A stretch of DNA of 5,651 nucleotides from CAG-533 sp963645165. Lineage in GTDB: Bacteria > Bacillota_I > Bacilli_A > RF39 > UBA660. This document shows, in pieces, positions 1-4,923 of this stretch. The notes below the pieces were generated by a model. The model did not search any database. It saw only the letters and a list, made by a program, of their open reading frames with translations, and was not told the DNA's origin. The position numbers were made by a program, and so were the translations under genes. Numbering within the stretch: the first letter of the stretch is position 1; the number at the start of each line of letters is the position of its first letter. Location of the stretch: the NCBI GenBank assembly GCA_963645165.1, contig CAVIQT010000075.1, positions 1 to 5,651 of the forward strand, written 5' to 3'.

Positions 1-27
1 ATTTTTTATGGTCTTCGGAAGGATTTA

Positions 28-273
28 CTAGTTTTTTTCTTTTATGCTTTTTATATTTTGCAAGGTAAATCTATATTTTTGACCATTTTTGTTTACTTCA
101 TCCATAAACATGTCATATGGTCTACACCATAATATATTATCACCATATAGGGCACGGTATGCGACCATTTTTTCTTTAGTTTCACTATTATAAATAATAT
201 CTTCTACTATATATAAATCACCTTTATAGTGTTTATATATTCCTTTAATTTTTAGTTTTCTCAAATTAATCAT
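28..273 (-). CDS. DUF1653-family small protein
   Basis: This 81-residue protein (from the ATG at 273) is almost entirely one DUF1653-like domain. The family signatures visible are YKHYKGDLY near the N-terminus, a central SETKEKMVAYRALYGD, then LWCRPYDMF followed by an acidic DEV. The molecular function of this family is not established; members are short, single-domain, probably cytoplasmic proteins. No signal peptide or membrane segment is seen. The start is uncertain. GTG at 276, ATG at 273 and TTG at 264 are all in frame, but the only Shine-Dalgarno-like sequence (272-279) overlaps the ATG and is spaced 7 nt from the TTG, so real initiation may be at 264 (78 residues). The gene has its own promoter (324-352) and follows tRNA-Leu on the same strand. 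The stop is TAG. No terminator is visible in the 27 bases left before the window edge. Confidence 0.85.
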   Translation of the reverse strand: MINLRKLKIKGIYKHYKGDLYIVEDIIYNSETKEKMVAYRALYGDNILWCRPYDMFMDEVNKNGQKYRFTLQNIKSIKEKN

Positions 274-279
274 CACCTT
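272..279 (-). promoter_or_regulatory. Shine-Dalgarno site that bears on the DUF1653 start
   Basis: AAGGTGAT on the minus strand matches the 3' part of the canonical AGGAGGTGAT. It runs into the ATG at 273-271, so it cannot be well placed for that codon. It lies 7 nt upstream of an in-frame TTG at 264-262, which is normal spacing. This favours the TTG, although ATG remains the conventional choice. Confidence 0.5.
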
Positions 280-323
280 GTAAATATAATACTTATAAAT
301 TTTCTACTTATTATTACAAAGTA

Positions 324-352
324 ATTATAACAAAATTTTCAAATATTTTGAA
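324..352 (-). promoter_or_regulatory. Promoter of the DUF1653 gene
   Basis: The -10 is TATAAT at 324-329, preceded by TGT, making an extended -10. A partial -35, TTCAAA at 347-352, lies 17 bp upstream. The predicted transcript start is near 317, giving a leader of roughly 45 to 55 nt. The surrounding stretch 277-415, between the gene and the tRNA, holds no convincing coding region and no clear terminator. Confidence 0.55.
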
Positions 353-367
353 ATGAAACAATATAAT

Positions 368-385
368 TCCCACAGATATCCCACA
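368..385. repeat. Short direct repeat TCCCACA x2
   Basis: TCCCACA occurs at 368-374 and again at 379-385, an 11-bp period with GATA between the copies. It lies in the spacer between the tRNA 3' end and the DUF1653 promoter. One helical turn between copies would suit a protein-binding site, but two 7-mers can arise by chance. No function is claimed. Confidence 0.3.
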
Positions 386-415
386 ACCGGTATTTTCTTA
401 TCTTCTCAAAATAAT

Positions 416-502
416 TGGTGCTTGCGGAGGGAATCGAACCCTCATGGTCGTAAAACCGCAGCATTTTGAGTGCTGTGCGTCTACCTATTCCGCCACGCAA
501 GC
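416..502 (-). tRNA. tRNA-Leu (anticodon CAA), CCA encoded
   Basis: The minus strand folds into a complete class II tRNA of 87 nt. The acceptor stem GCTTGCG (5' end at 502) pairs fully with CGCAAGC, followed by discriminator A and an encoded CCA (416-418). The anticodon arm is CAGCA / TGCTG around the 7-nt loop CTCAAAA, giving anticodon CAA (466-468), which reads UUG. The variable arm is long, as expected for leucine tRNAs. The T arm is GAGGG-TTCGATT-CCCTC. A37 next to A36 is the position modified by MiaA and then MiaB in tRNAs that read UNN codons, so this tRNA is a possible substrate of the MiaB encoded upstream. The gene lies just after scpB on the same strand. Confidence 0.97.
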
Positions 503-510
503 ATGAGTAA

Positions 511-519
511 ATTATATCA
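511..519 (-). promoter_or_regulatory. Extended -10 promoter element of tRNA-Leu
   Basis: TGATATAAT lies immediately upstream of the tRNA, with the TATAAT hexamer at 511-516. The -35 region (about 534-539) is poor, TAGATT, and falls on the scpB stop codon. The predicted transcription start is about 504, only about two bases before the mature tRNA 5' end. The tRNA could also be made by read-through from scpB, since no terminator separates them. Confidence 0.45.
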
Positions 520-536
520 TTTATATTTGATAAAAT

Positions 537-1094
537 CTATTCATTTTCTTTAAAAATTGTATTATATAATTCTTCTTCTTCATTTTGCTTTTCTTTTTTT
601 ATCTCTGGTAAATCACTTAAAGTTGCAAGCCCAAAGTAATCTAAGAAAACATTAGTAACAACATATAAATTAGGTCTTCCTGGCAAATCTGATTTTCCGC
701 TAACTTTAATTAAATCTTTAGCTAAAAGTTTTCTAATTGTATATGTAGTAGAGACTCCTCTCATTTCATCTATTTCAGCTCTAGTAATTGGCCCATTATA
801 AGCAATAATTGCTAGAGTTTCTAAACTAGAATTACTTAGTGTATTATTTTCAGGAGTAAGAACTAATTTTTTATAATAATCTTTATGTTCTGCTTTTGTT
901 GTTAGTTTAAAGGCATCACCTAGATAACTAATGGTTATTCCCCTATCATCATTTTCATAATTGCTTTTTAAAGTTTTAAGCAAACTTTTTGCTTCTGTTT
1001 CAGTAATTTCCATAATAGAGCAAATATTTTCTAAACTAATACCTTCATCTCCAACTACAAAAAGCAATCCTTCCAAAATCCCTAATTTCTTCAT
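537..1094 (-). CDS. scpB: Segregation and condensation protein B (ScpB)
   Basis: ScpB is the winged-helix (kite) subunit of the bacterial SMC-ScpAB condensin. It dimerises and binds the middle of ScpA, and the complex organises and segregates the chromosome in the cytoplasm. The protein has 185 residues, close to the family's usual length. An N-terminal winged helix (about 1-80) opens with a K-LGILEGLLFVVGDEG-like start. The second winged helix (about 85-165) carries the family core: LETLAIIAYNGPITRAEI at 91-108, then the RGV motif at 112-114, a PGRP at 138-141, and a FGLATLSDLP ending at residue 163. The remainder is an acidic, charged tail. The ATG lies one base after the scpA stop codon, with an AAGGA about 10 nt upstream inside scpA, so the two are translationally coupled. 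The stop is TAG. I see no lesions. Confidence 0.96.
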   Translation of the reverse strand: MKKLGILEGLLFVVGDEGISLENICSIMEITETEAKSLLKTLKSNYENDDRGITISYLGDAFKLTTKAEHKDYYKKLVLTPENNTLSNSSLETLAIIAYNGPITRAEIDEMRGVSTTYTIRKLLAKDLIKVSGKSDLPGRPNLYVVTNVFLDYFGLATLSDLPEIKKEKQNEEEELYNTIFKENE

Positions 1095-1095
1095 T

Positions 1096-1815
1096 CTACT
1101 TACTTCCTTCTATATATATCTGTCCAAAATTTTTATCTTGGGTAATTATAATTTCTTTATTTTTACTCATATCTAAAATACTTAAAAAAGTTACAATTAC
1201 ATATGGTTTACTAATTTCTTCAAATAAATCTAAAAAGTTAACTTTCCCTTTTATTTTAACAATATTTCTAATACTTATAACTCTATCTTCAACACTAAGT
1301 TCTTTTTTAGTTATTGTTGTATTAACTGGTTCTTTCATTTTTTGTCTTTTTAAAAATTCTTCAAATGCTTTAAGTAAATCTTCTAAAGTTACATCTCCAC
1401 TTATGGTTGTATCTTTTTCTCTAAATTCGCTTAAGTTCATTGGCATTTTAGTAAATACATTACTTCTTTTTTCTTCTAAGACTCTAAAGTCATCTGCTTT
1501 TTCTTTTATTTTTTGATATTCTAATAATCTTTCTCTTAGTTCATCTTCAGAATTAATTTCATATAAAATATCATCTTCTTCTAAAGCAGAATCTTTATTT
1601 AAAAGTAATTTACTTTTTAAATGAACAAGTTCTGATGCCATTACTAAATATTCACTATAAGCATCGATAGATAAATCATTATTATTATTTATAAAATTTA
1701 GATATTCTTTTGTTATAACCGCTATATCAATATCATATATATCCATCTTGTTTGCTTTAATTAAATGTAAAAGCAAGTCAAGTGGTCCATTAAAATCATT
1801 TATTGTAAAATTCAT
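1096..1815 (-). CDS. scpA: Segregation and condensation protein A (ScpA)
   Basis: ScpA is the kleisin subunit that bridges the two SMC heads and carries ScpB, closing the condensin ring. From the ATG at 1815 it has 239 residues, slightly shorter than the roughly 250 typical of Bacillus. The N-terminal SMC-neck-binding helices carry the signature FNGPLDLLLHLIKANKMDIYDI (residues 8 to 29), followed by LVMASELVHLKSKLLL at 57-72. The central charged and acidic part (about 75-160) is the ScpB-binding linker. The C-terminal winged helix that contacts the SMC cap spans about 170-239 (VNFLDLFEEI, VTFLSILDM). The ATG overlaps the upstream stop as ATGA (4 bases). A TTG at 1821 in the same frame is better spaced from the AAAAGGA site (5 nt against 11 nt), so a two-residue N-terminal extension is possible. 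Family alignment favours the ATG. Confidence 0.96.
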   Translation of the reverse strand: MNFTINDFNGPLDLLLHLIKANKMDIYDIDIAVITKEYLNFINNNNDLSIDAYSEYLVMASELVHLKSKLLLNKDSALEEDDILYEINSEDELRERLLEYQKIKEKADDFRVLEEKRSNVFTKMPMNLSEFREKDTTISGDVTLEDLLKAFEEFLKRQKMKEPVNTTITKKELSVEDRVISIRNIVKIKGKVNFLDLFEEISKPYVIVTFLSILDMSKNKEIIITQDKNFGQIYIEGSK

Positions 1816-2459
1816 TCGCAAGTAAATCCTTTTGTTTGTTCATTTTTAATTATAACATCTTTTAAAGTATCTAAATCATAATAATTGCCATTTTTATATT
1901 TTGCAAAATTAGAGGGCGTAGTTTTACTTAAATCCATAACATTTTCAAAAACAAAATTATCTTCATTTTCATTTAGGATTGTATCAAGTGATAAAGTTTC
2001 TTTATAGTATTCTGTAATATATTTATAGTTTTCTAAACTCTTATTATATTCATCTAAATTATTACCTTTAGTTATAGTTAAAGTATGAGTTATACTTTTT
2101 AATTTATTATTTAAAAAGTGATAAACATATTCATCGCCATAACTAGAGCAAGTTACATCTGTTTTTTGGGAAGATGTAGTTGTCTTTGTTGTAGTAGATG
2201 CATCATAATAATAATCATTACTATTATCATTTTCTAAAAATGATTTTAAATAGGAATTATAAAATCTAGTTACAGCATTATCATTTGTTGCCATATATCT
2301 TTTTATGTTAGGAAACATAAATACTGTTGTTATTAGTAAAACAAAGATAATTAATACTAAAAATGGTTTACTAGATTTTTCTTTTTTTAAAGTACCAAGC
2401 ACTACTGGAGTATTAGGATTAGCATCTTTTAGTATATCATTTTCTTTTTTCTTATCCAT
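1812..2459 (-). CDS. Unrecognised single-pass membrane protein ahead of scpA
   Basis: This is a 215-residue protein that I do not recognise. Residues 1-31 are charged and polar (KKKEN, KKEKSSK) and should be cytoplasmic. Residues 32-50 form one hydrophobic segment (FLVLIIFVLLITTVFMF). The rest, about 165 residues, would be outside the membrane, as the lysine-rich N-terminus predicts. After the helix comes a Tyr/Asp/Asn-rich stretch, a Ser/Thr-rich linker at about 87-100, and then a folded-looking part. It has exactly two cysteines, C104 and C214 (second to last residue), which could form a disulfide. No lipobox is present. A strong RBS (GGAGG, 7-nt spacer) and its own promoter precede it, and its TGA stop overlaps the scpA start by 4 bases. 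It is therefore first in an operon with scpA and scpB, which suggests, without proving, a link to the cell envelope, division or segregation. Confidence 0.85.
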   Translation of the reverse strand: MDKKKENDILKDANPNTPVVLGTLKKEKSSKPFLVLIIFVLLITTVFMFPNIKRYMATNDNAVTRFYNSYLKSFLENDNSNDYYYDASTTTKTTTSSQKTDVTCSSYGDEYVYHFLNNKLKSITHTLTITKGNNLDEYNKSLENYKYITEYYKETLSLDTILNENEDNFVFENVMDLSKTTPSNFAKYKNGNYYDLDTLKDVIIKNEQTKGFTCE

Positions 2460-2484
2460 ATCACTTCCTCCAATTCTACAAATA

Positions 2485-2513
2485 ATTATAGCAAAAATAC
2501 ATTAAAATTAAAA
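2485..2513 (-). promoter_or_regulatory. Promoter of the membrane protein-scpA-scpB operon
   Basis: The -10 is TATAAT at 2485-2490 preceded by TGC, an extended -10. The -35 at 17-bp spacing is weak (TTTTAA at 2508-2513). The predicted start is near 2478, giving a leader of about 20 nt that contains the GGAGG ribosome site (2467-2471). No terminator hairpin lies between the miaB stop and this promoter, so some read-through from miaB is possible. Confidence 0.6.
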
Positions 2514-2518
2514 GGGAA

Positions 2519-3925
2519 TTATTTTACGATAATCCCATCTAAACTAAAACTTTTAGCATCTTCAATTTTAACATCAATAATTGAACCAATAGTACTTTTA
2601 TCTGCTAAAACATTTACTAATTTCATATTTTCTGTATATCCGCAAACTTTATTTTCATCTTTATCAGAAATATCAGTAATTAAAACTTTAACTGTTTTAC
2701 CTAATAATTTTTCATTACTTTCTTTAGAATATTTATTTATTATTTCATTTAATCTATGTAGTCTTTCTTCTTTTTCTGATAATGGGGTTGCATCTTCAAT
2801 TTTAGCTGCTGGTGTATTTTCTCTTGGTGAAAAGATGAATGTAAATGCTCCATCATACTTACATTTATTAACAACATCTAAAGTTTCTTCAAAGTCTTTA
2901 TTAGTTTCTCCAGGAAAACCAACAATAATATCTGTTGTGATACTTACGTTTTTAACTTTAGTTTTAATTTTATTAAATAAAGTTAAGTATTCTTCTTTAG
3001 TATATCTTCTTCCCATTAATTTTAAAATGCGATCTGATCCACTTTGTAATGGCAAATGAATATAAGGCATAATATTATCTCTTTTAGCAATAGCATCTAT
3101 CATATTATCAGTAAAATCCCATGGATGAGAAGTTACAAATCTAATTCTTTCAATCCCTGTATCACTTACAAGTTCTAATAGTTTACTAAATTCTATTTCT
3201 CCGTCTAAATCTTTTCCATAAGCATTAACATTTTGACCTAATAAAGTTATTTCTTTATATCCTTGTTTTTTTAAGTCATTTACTTCTTTTAGAATATCTT
3301 CACTTTTACGGCTTCTTTGTTTTCCTCTAGTATAAGGAACAATACAATATGTACAAAATTTATCACAACCATACATTATATTTACCCATGCTGATATTTT
3401 AGAATCACGTTTATATAAATTACCAAATTCAATAACGTCTCCTTCTTTACTATAAACTTCAATAGATTGTTTTCCATAATGATTTTTTAGAATTTGAGGA
3501 AGTTCATTCATATTATGAGTTCCAAAAACTATATCAATGTAAGGGTGTTTTTCTCTTATTTCTTTAACTACTCCTTCTTCTTGAGCCATGCAGCCACATA
3601 AACCTAGTAATAAGTCTTTATTAGTCTTTTTTAAATGTTTACATCTACCTAAAAAACCAAAGACTTTATCATGGGCATTTTCTCTGATTGCACAAGTATT
3701 TAAAATAATTAAATCACTATTTTCATAGTCATCTGTTTCAATGTATCCTAAATTTTCTAACAGTTTTTTTATTTCTTCAGAATCATGAACATTCATTTGA
3801 CAACCATATGTTTTAATATAGTATTTCTTACCACTAAATATATTTTCTTCTTTTCTTTCTTCATATATATAGTTTACTTTACTTTTATTTCTAATTTTAG
3901 CATCTAACATATTTGGTACATGCAT
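2519..3925 (-). CDS. miaB: tRNA-2-methylthio-N6-dimethylallyladenosine synthase (MiaB)
   Basis: This radical-SAM methylthiotransferase converts i6A37 to ms2i6A37 in tRNAs reading UNN codons. It is cytoplasmic and binds two 4Fe-4S clusters. It has 468 residues from the ATG at 3925. The N-terminal methylthiotransferase domain (about 34-150) carries the three auxiliary-cluster cysteines: C42 in TYGCQMN, C78 in LNTCAIREN and C112 in GCMAQ. The radical-SAM domain holds the CxxxCxxC cluster motif C187, C191, C194 in YGCDKFCTYCIVPYTRG. LLGQNVNAYG and GFPGET are also typical. A C-terminal TRAM domain (about 403-468) binds tRNA. TYGCQMN and the overall length indicate MiaB rather than MtaB or RimO. 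In-frame GTG codons reach back to 3940, but 3940 would coincide with the predicted transcription start. The ATG at 3925 follows a GGTGG five bases away and is preferred. The stop is TAA. Confidence 0.97.
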   Translation of the reverse strand: MHVPNMLDAKIRNKSKVNYIYEERKEENIFSGKKYYIKTYGCQMNVHDSEEIKKLLENLGYIETDDYENSDLIILNTCAIRENAHDKVFGFLGRCKHLKKTNKDLLLGLCGCMAQEEGVVKEIREKHPYIDIVFGTHNMNELPQILKNHYGKQSIEVYSKEGDVIEFGNLYKRDSKISAWVNIMYGCDKFCTYCIVPYTRGKQRSRKSEDILKEVNDLKKQGYKEITLLGQNVNAYGKDLDGEIEFSKLLELVSDTGIERIRFVTSHPWDFTDNMIDAIAKRDNIMPYIHLPLQSGSDRILKLMGRRYTKEEYLTLFNKIKTKVKNVSITTDIIVGFPGETNKDFEETLDVVNKCKYDGAFTFIFSPRENTPAAKIEDATPLSEKEERLHRLNEIINKYSKESNEKLLGKTVKVLITDISDKDENKVCGYTENMKLVNVLADKSTIGSIIDVKIEDAKSFSLDGIIVK

Positions 3926-3947
3926 AAAAACCACCACCACGAAAAAG

Positions 3948-3976
3948 ATTATAGCATAATTTCTTATTATAAAAAA
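3948..3976 (-). promoter_or_regulatory. Promoter of miaB
   Basis: The -10 is TATAAT at 3948-3953 preceded by TGC (extended -10). The region 17 bp upstream (3971-3976) is only a T run and a poor -35. The predicted transcription start is about 3941, giving a leader of about 16 nt to the ATG at 3925. This supports that start over the upstream GTG codons. The same TGCTATAAT is found before the membrane protein-scpA-scpB operon. Confidence 0.55.
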
Positions 3977-3995
3977 GAAGAGTAACTAAAAATTA

Positions 3996-4136
3996 TTAGA
4001 AAACATAATTGATAGATACTTCATTATAACTATTTAAGTTCAGTTTTTTGTTATGCCAAGACAAAAGTACTAAAAACAAAGCAAGGAGTAAATAAAAAAT
4101 AATCACTCCCTTATAGTTATTAATTTTTGCAACCAT
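3996..4136 (-). CDS. 46-residue membrane protein, predicted SOS-regulated, divergent from lexA
   Basis: ATG at 4136 to TAA at 3996 encodes 46 residues. A polar N-terminus with two lysines (1-9) leads into one hydrophobic helix (about 10-27: GVIIFYLLLALFLVLLSW), then a short polar tail, HNKKLNLNSYNEVSINYVF (28-46). An AAGGAG ribosome site lies at 4147-4152 with a 10-nt spacer. A strong promoter (4168-4197) containing a LexA-box-like palindrome drives it. Position and regulation resemble yneA (Bacillus) and sosA (Staphylococcus), SOS-induced membrane inhibitors of cell division beside lexA. Those proteins are longer, and YneA carries a LysM domain that is absent here. The tail segment YNEVSI loosely recalls the residues that lead into a LysM domain, but a stop follows. 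Alternatives are a TisB-like SOS membrane peptide or a non-coding leader. Helix orientation is ambiguous because both flanks have two lysines. Function is inferred from context only. Confidence 0.65.
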   Translation of the reverse strand: MVAKINNYKGVIIFYLLLALFLVLLSWHNKKLNLNSYNEVSINYVF

Positions 4137-4167
4137 TATAACCACACTCCTTCTTCATTGCATGTTA

Positions 4168-4197
4168 ACTATAACACGAACAATTATTTGTAGTCAA
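4168..4197 (-). promoter_or_regulatory. Promoter of the small SOS membrane protein
   Basis: The -35 is TTGACT at 4192-4197 and the -10 is TATAGT at 4168-4173, with an 18-bp spacer and TGT before the -10 (extended). This is one of the two best promoters in the window. The predicted start is near 4161, about 25 nt before the ATG at 4136. LexA box 1 (4177-4190) fills most of the spacer, so bound LexA would exclude RNA polymerase. Confidence 0.75.
4177..4190. promoter_or_regulatory. LexA operator 1 (SOS box)
   Basis: CGAACAATTATTTG has a perfect left half (CGAAC) of the Bacillus-type SOS box CGAAC-N4-GTTCG and a degenerate right half. It lies inside the promoter spacer of the small divergent membrane protein, where binding would repress. 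It shares AACAATT and TTTG with operator 2. The call rests on motif, position and the adjacent lexA; binding is not shown. Confidence 0.65.
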
Positions 4198-4206
4198 GAG
4201 AAAAAT

Positions 4207-4220
4207 TAAACAATTGTTTG
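4207..4220. promoter_or_regulatory. lexA: LexA operator 2 (SOS box) at the lexA promoter
   Basis: TAAACAATTGTTTG contains the perfect 12-bp palindrome AAACAATTGTTT (4208-4219). This has the GAAC-N4-GTTC architecture with G/C changed to A/T at one position in each half. Its right end overlaps the -35 of lexA (4218-4223), as expected for autorepression. Its centre is 30 bp from that of operator 1, close to three helical turns, so two LexA dimers could bind on nearly the same face. Confidence 0.7.
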
Positions 4221-4246
4221 ACATTTTACATTTGTTATGTTAATAT
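4218..4246 (+). promoter_or_regulatory. lexA: Promoter of lexA
   Basis: A consensus -35, TTGACA (4218-4223), is followed after exactly 17 bp by TAATAT (4241-4246), with TGT directly before it (extended -10). The predicted start is about 4253, at the edge of the AAGGAGG ribosome site (4253-4259), so the lexA leader would be only about 13 nt. Confidence 0.85.
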
Positions 4247-4265
4247 ATTTTTAAGGAGGAAAGTA

Positions 4266-4886
4266 ATGAACGAAAAATTAACAAAAAAACAAGAAGAAGT
4301 CTTAATCTTTATTAAAAAATATATTGTGTCGTATGGTTATCCACCTTCTGTTAGAGAAATATGTGCAGGATTAGATTTGTCAAGTCCAGCAACGGTTCAT
4401 ACGCATTTAAAACAATTAGAGAAAAAAGGCGCGATTACTAAAACTAAATCAAAATTTAGAACCATAGAAGTTATAGGTGAAAATGAATTTAAACCTAAAG
4501 ATGAAGAAATAGTAAAGGTTCCACTACTTGGTAAGGTTACGGCTGGTTCACCAATTGAAGCAATTGAAAATCCAAATGAGTTTTTTTCACTTCCTGCCAG
4601 TATAATTCCACCTAAAGAGACTATTTTTACTTTAAAAGTATCTGGTGAAAGTATGATTAATGCTGGTATTTTAGATGGTGATATTGTTATAGTGCAAAAA
4701 CAAAGAATTGCTCATAATGGGGATATTGTAGTAGCGATGACAGAAGATAATGAAGTAACTTTAAAAAGATTTTTTAAGGAAGAAGATCATATAAGATTAC
4801 AACCAGAAAATGATACAATGGCACCAATTATTTTACCCAATTGTCTAATTGTTGGTAAAGCGATTGGTTTATATCGTAAATTTTAG
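4266..4886 (+). CDS. lexA: SOS transcriptional repressor LexA
   Basis: LexA represses DNA-damage genes and inactivates itself by RecA-stimulated autocleavage. It has 206 residues, matching the Bacillus protein in size. An N-terminal winged helix-turn-helix (about 1-68) includes GYPPSVREICAGLDLSSPATVH, with the recognition helix around 40-51. A short linker follows, then the S24-type peptidase domain (about 84-206). The scissile Ala-Gly is A93-G94 in GKVTAGSP. The catalytic Ser is S129 in SGESM and the Lys is K167 in VTLKRFF, so it should be cleavage-competent. The start is fixed by AAGGAGG six bases before the ATG at 4266. An in-frame TTG at 4218 lies within the -35 and operator and upstream of the predicted transcript start, so it is rejected. 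The gene is probably autoregulated through operator 2, divergent from the small membrane protein, and closed by a terminator directly downstream. Confidence 0.97.
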   Translation: MNEKLTKKQEEVLIFIKKYIVSYGYPPSVREICAGLDLSSPATVHTHLKQLEKKGAITKTKSKFRTIEVIGENEFKPKDEEIVKVPLLGKVTAGSPIEAIENPNEFFSLPASIIPPKETIFTLKVSGESMINAGILDGDIVIVQKQRIAHNGDIVVAMTEDNEVTLKRFFKEEDHIRLQPENDTMAPIILPNCLIVGKAIGLYRKF

Positions 4887-4890
4887 TATT

Positions 4891-4923
4891 TAAAAAAGTT
4901 CTATGTTGATTAGAACTTTTTTA
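4891..4923. terminator. Bidirectional intrinsic terminator between lexA and the glycine-rich gene
   Basis: A perfect 13-bp inverted repeat, 4891-4903 with 4911-4923 (core AAGTTCTA / TAGAACTT), encloses the 7-nt loop TGTTGAT. It has six A's on the left arm and six T's on the right, so it forms a hairpin with a U tract when read from either strand. It starts five bases after the lexA stop. Its right arm overlaps the stop codon (4921-4923) of the convergent glycine-rich gene. Confidence 0.92.

Noticed and set aside
1..27. Possible terminator around CTTCGGAAG at the left edge
   Set aside because: The stem is only about four pairs with a three-base loop and no adjoining U tract on the gene's strand. 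It is too weak, and the window ends there.
353..469. Plus-strand 38-codon ORF
   Set aside because: It has no ribosome site and reads through the antisense of the tRNA; it is a chance frame.
2305..2505. Plus-strand ORF inside the membrane protein gene
   Set aside because: It is antisense to a well-supported gene with a good RBS and has no promoter or family signature of its own. The other plus-strand frames at 961-1176 and 2835-3059 are rejected for the same reason.
3926..3940. MiaB extension from the GTG codons at 3940
   Set aside because: The predicted transcript starts at about 3941, so this would be leaderless. The GTG run instead supplies the GGTGG before the ATG at 3925.
4218..4265. 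N-terminal extension of LexA from an in-frame TTG at 4218
   Set aside because: It lies on the -35 box and operator, upstream of the predicted transcription start, and a strong AAGGAGG site precedes the ATG at 4266. LexA proteins begin at this ATG.
4898..4916. GTTC...GAAC as a third LexA box downstream of lexA
   Set aside because: The half-sites are in the inverse order (GTTC then GAAC) with wrong spacing. They are the stem of the terminator.
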